From: Orychophragmus violaceus
Taxonomy: Eukaryota; Streptophyta; Magnoliopsida; Brassicales; Brassicaceae
Assembly: GCA_030180135.1 (NCBI GenBank)
Contig: CM058238.1
Coordinates: forward strand, 93,307,507-93,371,506
DNA: 64,000 nucleotides
Direction of reading: 5' to 3'
The stretch's first letter is position 1; each line of letters starts with the position of its first letter. Under the pieces are notes generated by a model. That model saw only the letters and a program-made list of their open reading frames with translations. It ran no database searches and was not told the DNA's origin. The position numbers were made by a program, and so were the translations under genes. Below are positions 47,741 to 59,116 of the stretch, in pieces.

Positions 47741-48961
47741 ATGCCAAGATCTGAGACGTTCAATAGGTTCCACTCTATGGAACCTGTGATTCTGATTCGC
47801 GGTGAAAACGGCGTTTTACGAGACCAAGAGGGTCACATATACAACACAAAAGGTCAGAAACTAGATGGGGAAGGAAACCCCATCTTGCCAGATTACCATG
47901 TATTGGTTAGGCAAGTAGCTGAGATGAGAAATAAGATAGATGATATCCACGACGTCCTACTAAGGGAGAGACAGTTCCGAGCAGATGCAGAAACTGAAGG
48001 ATTTACAAAGGTAAACCATAAGGCTGGAGCTGATTTTTATGGACATACATTTGGACATCAGCAAAGACGAGGTTCTAGGCATGCTCAAGGATCAAGAGAT
48101 TATGGTTATACATCCTGCCTAGCATCTCCTGTGCCTGCACAGTGGAGCAGATTAGAGATAATGATGGAGCAGTCCCTTGCAGGACAACAACAGACAACAG
48201 CGTCTTTCAACTCGAAGCTTGAGAGCTTGTACACTAATCTGAATGAGAAATTTGAGTCCTTGAACACTCATATGAAGTTGCTAGATACACAGATGGATCA
48301 GATTTCAAGTTCTACCACAAGGAAGGATATTCAGGAAGCCCATGTCGTCAATATTCCTATTCAGGTCGACCAAAGGATGGGTCATGGACCATATCTAGCA
48401 GTTAAGGCTATGGAATTTGTGGAAAACAGAATGGAGTCTGATATTGAATTCCCTGAATTTGAGAGCTTCGACGGACCTGACTCAACGGAGATTACCATGG
48501 ATCTTTTGGCTTGGATAGTTCAGACTGATACTGGACCAAGTCAAGAGGAGAAATTTGAGTTTGAGATTTCTGGATTAGACCAGGAAGCTGATGGACCCGA
48601 GACTATAGTGGAAACTCGAGCTGAGACATCCGTGTCGATCGTTGCACCATATGCACCGATCGTTGCACCCCGTAAAGAACCAGTTTCACTTATACCTCGT
48701 GGAGTTGCTAAGGAAAGAATCTACAAATCTCCAATACCATTCCCAAAAGCTCCTGTAAGGTATAAAGATGTTGTTCAGTGCACAGTAGTGGTTGATAAGA
48801 AGATGGTGGTTCCACAGAAATCTACTCTAACATCTTCAGAACCTAAGGCTACTCATAAGCAGAAGGCTCCGAACATCAAATCTCTGCCAAAGGTAAAACA
48901 TAAATCCTCTAAGTTTAAACCTCCTGACTCCACTGTTTTGAATGCAGGAAAAAAGCTTTAA
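47741..48961 (+). CDS. G2 ORF A: gag-derived protein, 406 aa, gag core deleted
   Basis: First ATG of the frame at 47741 (the frame is open upstream from 47669 but only with a non-ATG codon). N-terminus VLRDQEGHIYNTKGQKLDGE matches the gag start of G1 (VLRDRQNNPYNDQGQRIDVE). The central Retrotrans_gag core present in G1 is missing; the frame moves straight to MRNKIDDIHDVLL, matching G1 after the core. Then coiled-coil-like LEIMMEQSLAGQQ and NEKFESLNTHMKLLDTQMDQ, an acidic middle, PVYK-like RIYKSPIPFPKAP, and a basic Lys/Pro tail. A motif pair is translated in frame as SVSIVAPYAPIVAP (48632-48667). Function of such a protein is unknown; it may act on RNA packaging in trans. Confidence 0.8.
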   Translation: MPRSETFNRFHSMEPVILIRGENGVLRDQEGHIYNTKGQKLDGEGNPILPDYHVLVRQVAEMRNKIDDIHDVLLRERQFRADAETEGFTKVNHKAGADFYGHTFGHQQRRGSRHAQGSRDYGYTSCLASPVPAQWSRLEIMMEQSLAGQQQTTASFNSKLESLYTNLNEKFESLNTHMKLLDTQMDQISSSTTRKDIQEAHVVNIPIQVDQRMGHGPYLAVKAMEFVENRMESDIEFPEFESFDGPDSTEITMDLLAWIVQTDTGPSQEEKFEFEISGLDQEADGPETIVETRAETSVSIVAPYAPIVAPRKEPVSLIPRGVAKERIYKSPIPFPKAPVRYKDVVQCTVVVDKKMVVPQKSTLTSSEPKATHKQKAPNIKSLPKVKHKSSKFKPPDSTVLNAGKKL

Positions 48962-49765
48962 ACCACCCAAGTGTCGATCCCACCCTACATTCCTTCCTAC
49001 GTTCCTTGGACGACATCATGCTGCTACTGCTTACACACCACCATGGATGATAAGGCATTCACAGAGACACTCAAAGTCTCTGTTGAAACCTCCATGAGTC
49101 TGACCTCTTTCTAAAAGTCAAGCTAATGACTTAAAACAAGCGATGAGTGGGAGGCAACCCACTGTTAGGTTTATTTGTTTTTCATTTTTCATTATTGGTG
49201 TTTTTCTTAGGATTTCACGTTTTTATTTGTTTTTGCTAGTTTTTAGATACATAACACAAGTCTGGAGATGTGTGACGATCGTTGCCTACATGTGCAACGG
49301 TCGTTGCAATTGGTTTAAATCGAAAATTAAGGTATGAGCTAAACCGGAATCGATCTGGTTCAACCAGCATCGATCGTTGCTGCCTTGCAACGATCGTTGC
49401 ACCCACGACCAATGTAAGTTGCCTTAAACCCTTTTTCTCCTCTCTTTCTTCTCCATTTCTCTTCACCGATACACCGAGAACCTCCACCTAAAATCATCAT
49501 TTCTTCATCGATTTCCTTGTTTCCAAGCACTATTTTCTTATTTTTACACCCCCAATCTATTTCTCCAACCCATATCTCACGAAATCAAGGTAATGTACTT
49601 CTATTTTGATGATTTTCGGATTCAACTATTAGGGTTTTAGAAATTGGGAATTTTGGATAGAAATTGATGAATGCATGCTAAAATGAATATGATTTAGGTT
49701 GCTTAGTGATGGATTGTTGTCGATTTTGTGGCTAATAGCACTACTGGGACGAGTACGATACATTG
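48962..49765 (+). other. G2 spacer between ORFs
   Basis: 48962-49100 is the old end of the ORF (YTPPWMIRHSQRHSKSLLKPP-type codons in another frame). Hairpin AGTGGGAGGCAACCCACT at 49146-49163. Motif pairs near 49278/49300 and 49373/49393. The rest, to 49760, looks like a leader for ORF B. Confidence 0.7.
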
Positions 49766-51019
49766 ATGTATAACGGTTGGTGTGGCATGGAGCTAGCGCC
49801 AACCAAGTTTGCGGATTACTCGACCTGTCTGAGTCTCGGCATAGACAAGCAGGTTATGGAGCTATGCAGAGGCATTGGTCTGGGGACAATGCCAATGCAG
49901 CCTCACGATCTATACCCAGCGCTGGTGAGACAGTTGCTTGCCACATGCAGGGTTGTCTACCCAAACCCAGACAGCAGGAATGCTCAAGGAGGCACTTTTA
50001 CTTTCATGTGTCTTGGCGCCAGGTATCGAGTGCCCCTTCTCGATATCTGTAGGATCTATGGGTTTAGCACTGAGCAGCCACGCACCGATATGTCCCTTCC
50101 ATGGGAACCAACAGAGGCTCGACAGTTATGGGAGTACATTGGTGGCAGACGGTATCACTCACGGACTACACCTGTGATTCAGGACAGGCATCCGGCTCTC
50201 AGGTATGTCTTGCGTATCTTGGGACGCACTCTATTGTGCAAGCATGAGGCCAACAAGATGCGCAAGAATGAGTTGGAGATGCTATTCAGAGGACTGAGGG
50301 AGCAGTTCAGGGGTACCGATGTGAGAGACCCAGCTAGGAAAGTCAACCTGGGAGCTATATTTGCTCATCATCTTTGCGAGCTGCAGAAGAAGCCATATGA
50401 CGGCGTGCGCAAGGAGATAGTAGGGAGTCTTCTTACTCCTATTTTCAGACACTGCAGGATCCCTATGGGGGATACAAAGTGCTTTACTGAGAGAGAGTTC
50501 CTGGATCTCAGTCACTTGCAGAGTGCTAGGTGGCTGAAGGAGGGGCGAGTATGGGTTTACTTCGACCCTGAGGATACACAGTATGGTATTGATCTTCCTG
50601 CTGCTAGGTTGACTCAGATTGATACCATTGATGCTTTGAGTTTCCGCCCTCCCGCCAGAGCTCGACGCGCAGTGCCTATTATGGCTCATCCGCTGGGAGA
50701 GCCTTCTACGAGAGCTTCATCTTCCTCTACATCTGCGCCTGCTGCTGATATCGGCCCTTATCCTGAGATGACAGTGCCCTACGGTGGTATGTCTGAGGCT
50801 GAGTGGAGAGAGCGCAGTGATGGGATATGGAAGACCATCTGGGAGTGGATGCGAGGCTGCACTTGCAGGAGACAGCCACAGGTTCACCAGCCCGTTCCAG
50901 GACCTTCTCGACGCAGACGACGATCCCCGACTCCTAGTTCCTCGAGTGGTACTGATCGCATAGCTGAGGCAGCCAATGACGATGAGCAGTATGGTGGGAT
51001 AGATGATGAGAGCGAGTGA
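49766..51019 (+). CDS. G2 ORF B: ATHILA ORF-1-family-like protein, 417 aa
   Basis: ATG at 49766 (MYNGWCGMELAPTKFADYST). Segments TCLSLGIDKQVMELCRGIGLG, YPALVRQLLATCRVVYPN, GGTFTFMCLGARYRVPLLDI and CRIYGF resemble the ATHILA ORF-1 family of Arabidopsis Athila elements, whose function is unknown. The tail is Ser/Pro-rich with an RRRRR stretch near residue 388 that could be a nuclear signal, then an acidic end. No transmembrane segment or signal peptide is evident. The frame is complete with no break, notable in an element that lacks pol and PBS. GC content is higher than the flanks. Confidence 0.78.
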   Translation: MYNGWCGMELAPTKFADYSTCLSLGIDKQVMELCRGIGLGTMPMQPHDLYPALVRQLLATCRVVYPNPDSRNAQGGTFTFMCLGARYRVPLLDICRIYGFSTEQPRTDMSLPWEPTEARQLWEYIGGRRYHSRTTPVIQDRHPALRYVLRILGRTLLCKHEANKMRKNELEMLFRGLREQFRGTDVRDPARKVNLGAIFAHHLCELQKKPYDGVRKEIVGSLLTPIFRHCRIPMGDTKCFTEREFLDLSHLQSARWLKEGRVWVYFDPEDTQYGIDLPAARLTQIDTIDALSFRPPARARRAVPIMAHPLGEPSTRASSSSTSAPAADIGPYPEMTVPYGGMSEAEWRERSDGIWKTIWEWMRGCTCRRQPQVHQPVPGPSRRRRRSPTPSSSSGTDRIAEAANDDEQYGGIDDESE

Positions 51020-52391
51020 GATTGATCTCCATTTTCAGACATTCGGTTCTGTACTCTTTTATCTTTTTCCTATTTTTCTTTGCACTTTTTCCTTTTGATT
51101 TTTAGGATGCTGTTGTTTTTGGATGATATGTTTGATATGCTACGCTATTTGCTTCGATTTTACTCTGTTTTCAGTGTTTCCAGCTTGCAGGATTCGAAAT
51201 TTGATAGATTCCAACGGACTAACCTGCTAACATGCTGACTGATCTGATATACGCATTGCAGCGATCGTTGCAATCATGAGCAACGATCGACACCCAACGA
51301 AAATCGCCTAGCAACGGTCGATGCACTTAGTGCAACGATCGGTGCTTGAGCGACAGAGGTAAAATACGACATAACTCAAACAAACCATTAACAATTTTTA
51401 TTTATTTTTACCGATCCTTCGCTTGACACTATTGGGGACAGTGTGTCTTAAGTGTGGGGGAGGTGCTACTGACGTTTATCTTTCTGTCTTCTTAAGAGTC
51501 AGTCCATTTTTCAAATTTTTGTTTTATTGAGTCAAAATTGTTTAAGTAAGAAACAGTGAATTTTTTAGAAGATTTACAAGACTTGCAGGAACTTAAGTAA
51601 CCATTGGGATGAAGTTGCAGGATCTATCTCTTACTATTAGAAAACCCAGACACAGATCAACCTACTGGGAACACCCACATCACTTCAGGTATCAGAGGAT
51701 CCTTTTACTGACTTCAACCTTAATACTGACTTAGATTTCTCACCTAAGGGCTTGGTATACTTTGTGTCGGATTCCCTTGTTAGTTCTGACACAGCCTGTA
51801 AACCTATCCTATTTAGTCCCCTTCTCCCCTTCCAAAAAAAAAAAAAAAGATAATAAACTGAGGATGAGTTAGTAACTCCGAAGTGGTCATGGGAATAGTA
51901 GCAAACACTATTATCTCTTATGCGATCCATGGAATATGTCCAAAGTACACTCCATAACGGGAAGAACACTGATAAAAATAAAATAAAATGATACCCAATG
52001 TGGGAAAAATCAGTTGTTAAGGAAGGGAATGAGAAGAAAGGGACTAGAGAAAGATAATATGGTGGTCTAGAGCTGATAAGGTAAGAATCCATGTGCCCTT
52101 TGATCGATACTCCTTAGGTGAGACCGCACTTAAATACTTGCAGAAGTAAGTAGGGAGAATTTGAATGCTTGAATGTGATTGTGGAGTTTACTTAGGACAG
52201 TTGCTAAGTGTGGGGGAAGTATATGTTGGTCTTGATATCTTGTGATTGATTCTTGCAGTGGTTTACTAAGGGGAATCTGAGTGTTGTTGCTTCTATGACA
52301 AAAAGAGTTTCTGAAAGTTTTCAAACCTCTTGACTACATTTAGTTCTTTGTTTTGCTTGAGGACAAGCAAAGGCTAAGTGTGGGGGAGTTG
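51020..52391 (+). other. G2 3' region with three polypurine-like tracts
   Basis: AAGTGTGGGGGAGG near 51451, AAGTGTGGGGGAAG near 52207 and AAGTGTGGGGGAGT at 52376-52391; only the last abuts the LTR and should be the working polypurine tract. GGGGACAGTGTG near 51433. Motif pairs near 51265/51287 and 51307/51328. No gene. Confidence 0.78.
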
Positions 52392-53527
52392 ATATACCAT
52401 GGATTTTAGGGTTTTTAACCATGGTATATGTGTCTTTTATCGAGTCTTTTACTATGTTTTAGAGTCTTTTCAGGTGTTTATTAGGTACAAGCATATTTGG
52501 AGCATATTTGGTGATTATGGCACTTTCTGGAGCTAATTAGAGTATTTGGCCGAGAGATAGACTTCACTGTCAATATTTCAGAGCTGCAATGATCGACACA
52601 CTTGTGGCATCGATCGTTGCACATGCGAGATGGGCCAAACGACGGTTTAATGAAGAATAATGAAATTGCACTTTTGCCCAGAAGTTCCCGATATTTACAA
52701 AGTGACCCAATTCGTGTTTTAAGTTATAAATAGAGTTTTTAAGCCATTGCTTAGGCTACGTTTTGACAAACACTTTTCTTAAGAGACTTGATTTCGAACC
52801 CCTGTTGATTATTCTGTTTAATGATAATTGGTTTTCTACTTATGATATTTTCTGTCTCGATGAATATGTCTGAGTAGTTTACCTGTTAGGTTGAAGGATT
52901 CTCATTAAGGATTTCAGAGAATTATAGTTTAATTAATTTGTAGAGATTCATATCTGCTAGTTCTTTATTTAGGTTGTTCTTAATGCTTAATCTGAAGTAG
53001 CTAACCAGAATTATGATGTTAGGTTGATTAATGCAGCGAAAGTTGGTTAATTTGGCTAGAAAGAACCTAGATAAGCAATTAAACTTTTCGCAAACGGAAG
53101 TTTGGTTTAGGATAATTGTGAACATATCAAACTTGGAATTAAGGCTGGTTTAATCTGTTAGTTCTCTTAAACGAAAGTTTGGTTTGCTGCACTTAGACTT
53201 AGAGAATTATCGCAAAGGAATTTGGTTAATTCTATATCTGTGTTTGAGTTCTAGAACAGTTATTGATTAAATCTCGATAGATTGATTGCTTGCGTTCCTG
53301 ATTTCCTGAGAACTCCTGAAACCTAATGCTTCGCCTTCTTGCTTACAAACTCACTTGATTTGCCTGCGATTTCGTTTACTGTTTTCACACCTGCTTCGCT
53401 TAATTAAATCTGAACTACTAATAATCTATTGTGTGACTGAGAGTCCTTGTGGGATTCGATACCTTATATACTACGATTGCATCAACTGTGCACTTGCAGT
53501 AGAATAGGGATAAAACTACACCTATCA
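52392..53527 (+). repeat. 3' LTR of G2 (1136 bp)
   Basis: TGATATACC...CCTATCA. Differs from the 5' copy at scattered sites, including CGATCG to TGATCG in the first motif core (near 52589). Confidence 0.9.
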
Positions 53528-53532
53528 GAACG

Positions 53533-55712
53533 AAGCAATATCTCCAGAGTGAGACTGAGACTTAGGTGCATTCGAGCGTTTACCTGCGGTCATAGCAATG
53601 AGTTTAGCAGGTTTGAGTTTAGGAGATGCATACCTTTGCTTGGGTGAAGCTCTGATGTGTGGAGCTTTCTGCTTATGATAAGTTGCAGTCTCCGAAGATG
53701 TCAGAGTGGAATTTTGCGAAACCACCATCTTCTCTTCTCCAGTATGGCATGAGATTTCCAGCAGCTCCCAAATCACATAAGGAATGCTTGAAGCTATCCT
53801 TGAAGACTGAGCAATCTAACACGAAGACACCATGATCATCTAGCTTCTCTGGAATCTTATTATGCAGCACATCACTGAATTGCTTAGGAAGCACTACTAA
53901 CCAATCTCTTAAGTCCTCATCCATAGGGATCATATTCTCCACATATCTCTGTAAGCACGGATGAACTGGCAAAGCATCAGCCTTTGGGTCCTCATTCAGC
54001 TTCCTATCCATCTCTTCCAAGTGGTTAACTTCATCAAGCTCTTGCTTAGACGTCATAGCCACCCTGGGAAAGGGTATTGGAGGTTTGTAGACCCTTTCTT
54101 CAGTAGCATCATGAAGCATTGGTGAGATGTTGCTTGAACGACCAGAGTGTCGACCGACATCACAGTCAGTGTCGGTCGATACTGGGATTTTTATCTCAGG
54201 GTTTTGGCTGTTTTTCACAATTTCAGCTGTCTTAACCTCAAACCCTTCTCCTTGATCTATCCCATCCTCAATCCGGATTGTCCAAGCGTTGATGTGGGTA
54301 TTCTGAACACCTTTTCCCTTAACTGAGCTTAAAATCTGATTCACTTGTGTGTCCAGTTGCTTCATGTGAGTACTCAAGGATTCAAACTTCCCATTCAGAT
54401 CTTCATACACAACATCAAGCTTCTTGTTGAAGTCCACAGTGGTTTTTGTCTGACCCTCTAGCAACTGCTCCATCATAGCTTCCAGCTTGCTCTCATGAGC
54501 ATTAGTAGCAGGAGATGCCTGATAGGAAGATGATCCATAGGTCCTCTGGTAAGAGTTGTTCTGCTGAAAAGGCTTTTGGTAACCAGCATTCTGCCCATAC
54601 CCAGAAGAGTTCTGATTGCTTGTGAAAGCACTCTTCTATCCACCATTAAAGAGCTTATTACCTTGCTGATTTCCAAACCTGTTTCCTTGAAATCCAGAAC
54701 CACTAATGTAGTTCACATCTTCCTCAGTGCAACCTTCTTCAGGTCAAAACTCTTCAACATCTTGAGCAAAATGGACATGCTTCTAACTAGTCAACAAGCT
54801 GTGAACAATATCCAACTGGTTCTTCATCTCAGTAATCTGCAGATGATCAACCTTTCCACCAGACTCTTTCCTCCTCTGATCTGCAGTCTTAGTACTGTTG
54901 CTGCTCACCAAGTTCTCAATCAAAACTCTAGCATGTTCAGGAGTCTTTGTGTTGAAGTTACCATTGCTGGCAGCATCTAACGCAGACTGGTACCAGAGAT
55001 CCACACCTCTGAAGAAAATGCCCAGCAGCTGAACTTCAGAGAATCCATGATGAGGACAATCTCGTTGGTACATCTTGAACCTTACCCAGGCAGACTTAAG
55101 TGGCTCTGTAGGTCCCTGAGTGAATGTCAGAAGATCCTGTCTGAGCTGGTCTGAGCGAGCATCATCATAAAAATGTCGCAGGAACTCTCTCTTCACCGCA
55201 TCCAAAGTAGTTAACTTCCCAGGTGGAAGTTGCTTAATCCAAGATGTAGCCTCTCCAGCGAGAGAATATGGAAAAATCTTGAGAAACATGAAGTCATAAC
55301 CCACTCCGTTGTGCTTCATCCCAGTGACGAAGGCTTCAAAATCCTCAATGTGATCCATGGGTTGCTCATGTGGAAGACCATAGAAAGGATGCTGCCTCAG
55401 AAGTGTGTAGTAGACAGTCTTTAGCTCAAACTCATTCCTCTCGAAAGATGGAGGTACAATTGCTGACCGGTTAGCATAAAATTCATCGGGACGGTTGTAG
55501 TCAGCGAGAGTCCTCTCAGCATCAGGAGGATTAGCTTGTTGTCCATTACCTCCAGCATTGACCATATGCCCCTCACCTTGAGGCTGGTCAGGTTCAGGGA
55601 TCACATGTCCCTCAACATCAATCCTTTGCCCCTGATCATTGTAGGGGTTGTTCTGTCGGTCTCTCAGAACTCCTTCAGCATCTGGTCTCAAGATCAAACG
55701 ATTGTTCATCAT
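53533..55712 (-). pseudogene. G1 gag with start of protease, pol deleted
   Basis: ATG at 55712-55710. 54783-55712 is open (309 aa): N-terminal VLRDRQNNPYNDQGQRIDVE, then the Retrotrans_gag core (FPYSLAGEATSWIKQLPPGK, ..LSAWVRFKMYQRDCPHHGF-like, LLGIFFRGVD). Stops follow at about 54786 and two more places to 54635. The frame 53673-54476 carries MEQLLEGQTKTTVDF, VYKPPIPFPRVA, a region typical of Athila gag-pro and LCDLGAAGNLMP, the protease active-site region (DLGA type). Immediately after this, sequence switches to the EEKMVVSQNSTLTSSE tail also found in G2 and G3, so the rest of protease, RT, RNase H and integrase was removed by one deletion. Confidence 0.85.
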
Positions 55713-56010
55713 CCTTGAAGATCTCTAATCCTTTCTGTTTGTTCTCTCAAGTTTAGCAAGCTCCTCAAGTCTGAGGTTCAAAAGTTCTTCGTCCTGGTTG
55801 CATCGGGTGTGTCGACTTGGCATACATTGATCTCAAGTCTGAAACCGTGAGTGGTGTCTGGTGACACTAAAGAGGTTTCGGTCGACACTGAGTGCTTCTG
55901 TCGATTCCTGCATCAACAAAACAAGCCAAACCGAAAAAAATCAGTAACAAAGAAATAAAAACGACTTAGACTAAACTTTAAAACAAAATCTATCGGCGAA
56001 CTCAATTGAG

Positions 56011-56029
56011 TCCCCGGCAACGGCGCCAA
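56011..56029 (-). other. Primer binding site of G1 (tRNA-Asp)
   Basis: Plus strand GTCCCCGGCAACGGCGCCA equals the 3' end of plant tRNA-Asp(GTC), so the element strand is its complement, TGGCGCCGTTGCCGGGGAC. Typical of Athila/Tat elements. Confidence 0.9.
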
Positions 56030-56035
56030 AAACTT

Positions 56036-56859
56036 GATAGGTCAAGAAATATCCCTATTCTACTGCAAGTGCACAATTATGCTATTTTAGTACTCAGGGT
56101 ATCATATCCACAAGGACTCACGACTCACACGATAAATTATATGTTCCCAAGTTAAGCTAAATCAATCAGAAGAAAGTAGTAAACGAAAGCAAGTAAACAA
56201 GGAAGTGTTTTCAATAGGAGAAAGGCGTCAGACTTAGGAAGTTCTCAGGAATTATGCAATGCTAGACACTTAACTAACCGGATTCAGATTAAGCTCGAAT
56301 TCAAGAACTAGAAACACAATGCTAAACAATCCAACTCTCGCTGAGATTGTTTCTATATCTAGCAACATAGTGATCCAAATCTCTTTGTGATCCTAGAATT
56401 CTAAATAAGCATTAAGAACAGGTTCTATCGGTTCACAATTATCCTAAACCAAATCTCTTTGTATCTAGTCAAATTGCTCACACTAAGTTTCTTCAGATTA
56501 TAACTCACACTCTCGTGCTAAGTTAATTATCTCAGATCTAAACCCTAGGTGACCAGTCCAGAATTTAGTATTAAACGCAACTTAGGTGATGAACGAACAT
56601 ATTGTGAATCCTAACAAATCAGTTATCTAAACATGCATAAAACCCTTATGAGAATTCCTAAATCTAACTAGGTTACTACTCAGACATATTATCAGTTAAA
56701 CAACACATCATGAATAGAAAATTGAAAGACTGAATAGATAAGATAAAGGGGTTCGAAATCCTTCTCTCAAAGGTTACAAGTAGCAAGAATCAACCCCTTG
56801 GCAAAATCTCTCAATCTCCAAGCAAAAACCAAAGTTAGAACCAGATCGAAGATAATGAG
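56036..56859 (-). repeat. G1 5' LTR, inner part (before G3)
   Basis: Starts TGATAGGTC next to the PBS and is interrupted by G3 after ATGAG (56855-56859). Continues at 62963. Confidence 0.9.
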
Positions 56860-58033
56860 TGATATACCATGGATTTTGAGGATTTTAACCATGGTATATA
56901 TATTATTTTATCGAGTCTTGTATTATGTTTTGGAGTCTTTTTAGTATGTTTACAGGTCTAGACACGTTTGGAGCAGAATTGGAGTTATTGGAGCATTCTG
57001 GAGCATTTTGGTGATTTAACCCGAGAGGAAGAGCTCACTGTCCGAAATAGAGGAGTGTGTCGATCGTTGCACATCAGCAACGATCGATGCAAGGTCGACA
57101 CAGACAAATACTCGGCGTTTAATGAAGAGTTTGGATATTGCAACTTTGCCCAGAAGTTCTTCATAATTACAAAGAAGCCCCAACCGACTTTAGACCATTA
57201 TATTAGGGGTTTTAAGCCATTGTTTAGGCGACGCTTTACTTAAGTTTTATTTTATTTCAGAGAGAGTTAGGGACTGGTCCTGCTCTTGAAAGAGAGAGGA
57301 TTTCGAACCCCTGTTTCTTTATTTAATATATGCTATTTGGTTTTCTATTCAAGATGTTTTCTGTCTCGATGATCATGACTGAGTAGATTACCTGTTAAGT
57401 TTAGGGATTCTCATTAGGGATTTTATGGAGTTATAGGTTGATAGATCTGTAGGGATTCATACTTGCTAGTTCTTTATCTAAGTTGTTCTTAATGCTTAAT
57501 CTGAAGTAGCTATCCAGATTTATGATGTTAGGTTGATTTCCGCAACGACAGTTGGTTGATTAGCTAGAAAGAACCTAGATAAGAAATTTAATTACTCGCA
57601 AAGGAATTTGGTTTAATTAGATTGTGAACATATCGAACTTGGAATTAAAGCTGGTTTAATCTGTTAGTAATTGCAAAGGAATTTGGATTGCTGCACTTAG
57701 ACTTAGAGAATTCTCGCAACGACAGTTGGTTAATTCTATATTTGTGTTTGAGTTCTAGAACAGTTTCTAATTAGATCCCGATTGCTTGATTGCCTGTGTT
57801 CCTGATTTCCTGAGAACTCCCTAGACTTAACACTTTCGCCTTCTGATTTACAACCGATCTATTTACTTTTCTGCTTGCTTGATTTACCGCTTTCTCATTA
57901 CTTTCACCTAGTTTAATCTTGACTGTTCTATAATCTATCGTTGACCGGAGTCCCTGTGGATTCAATACCCTAAGTACTACAACTACATCACTGTGCACTT
58001 GCAGTTAGAATAGGGTTAAAACTAGACCTATCA
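56860..58033 (+). repeat. G3 outer LTR in plus orientation (1174 bp)
   Basis: TGATATACC...CCTATCA, complete. Motif cores near 57061 and 57081 (20 bp). Followed by AAAACTTG, which matches the stretch that normally lies between PBS and LTR on the other strand. Confidence 0.9.
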
Positions 58034-58042
58034 AAAACTTGT

Positions 58043-59116
58043 TTATAGAACAGTCAAGATTAAACTAGGTGAAAGTAATGAGAAAGCGGTAAATCAAGCA
58101 AGCAGAAAAGAAAATAGATCGGTTGTAAATCAGAAGGAGAAAGTGTTAAGTCTAGGGAGTTCTCAGGAAATCAGGAACACATGCAATCAATCAATCGGGA
58201 TCTAATTAGAAACTGTTCTAGAACTCAAACACAAATATAGAATTAACCAACTGTCGTTGCGAGAATTCTCTAAGTCTAAGTGCAGCAATCCAAATTCCTT
58301 TGTAATTACTAATAGATTAAACCAGCTTTAATTCCAAGTTCGATATGTTCACAATCTAATTAAACCAAATTCCTTTGCGAGTAATTAAATTTCTTATCTA
58401 GGTTCTTTCTAGCTAATCAACCAACTGTCGTTGCGGAAATCAACCTAACATCATAAATCTGGATAGCTACTTCAGATTAAGCATTAAGAACAACTTAGAT
58501 AAAGAACTAGCAAGTATGAATCCCTACAGATCTATCAACCTATAATTCCATAATATCCCTAATGAGAATCCCTAAACTTAACAGGTAATCTACTCAGACA
58601 TGATCATCGAGACAGAAAACATCTTGAATAGAAAACCAAATAGCATATATTAAATAAAGAAACAGGGGTTCAAAACCCTCTCTCTTTCAAGAGCAGGACC
58701 AGTCCCTAACTCTCTCTGAAATAAAATAAAACTTAAGTAAAGCGTCGCCTAAAAAATGGCTTAAAAACCCTAATATAATGGTCTAAAGTCGGCTGGGGCT
58801 TCTTTGTAATTATGAAGAACTTCTGGGCAAAGTTGCAATATCCAAACTCTTCATTAAATGCCGAGTATTTGTCTGCGTTGACCTTGCATCGATCGTTGCT
58901 GATGTGCAACGATCGACACACTCCTCTGTTTCGGACAGTGAGCTCTTCCCCTCGGGTTAAATCACCAAAATGCTCCAGAATGCTCCAATAACTCCAATTC
59001 TGCTCCAAACGTGTCTAGACCTGTAAACATACTAAAAAGACTCCAAAACATAATATAAGACTCGATAAAATAAGATATATACCATGGTTAAAATCCCCAA
59101 AATCCATGGTATATCA
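58043..59116 (-). repeat. G3 LTR in minus orientation, about 107 bp of its U5 end missing
   Basis: Near-identical to 56860-57930 in reverse; together they form an inverted repeat of about 1.07 kb with a ~110-bp loop. Ends GGTATATCA at 59116, followed by reversed polypurine tract ACTCCCCCACACTTA. Confidence 0.9.

Larger units (their letters stand above)
46498..53527 (+). mobile_element. G2: Athila-like element without pol (7030 bp)
   Basis: LTRs at 46498-47626 and 52392-53527 start TGATATACCATGG; the 3' copy ends CCTATCA. Perfect target duplication GAACG (46493-46497, 53528-53532). Two open frames (47741-48961, 49766-51019). No protease, reverse transcriptase, RNase H or integrase. The end of the 5' LTR and the primer site are missing, so it cannot prime now. 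It lies inside the ORF end of G1, opposite strand. Confidence 0.92.

Noticed and set aside
56011..56029. A tRNA-Asp gene
   Set aside because: Only the last 19 bases of tRNA-Asp are present, at the right place for a retrotransposon primer site; no cloverleaf.
56968..57243. A 91-codon frame (MEQNWSYWS...) present in all three G3 LTR copies
   Set aside because: It lies wholly in LTR sequence and contains the motif pair in frame; conservation follows from LTR identity, not from protein selection. No domain.
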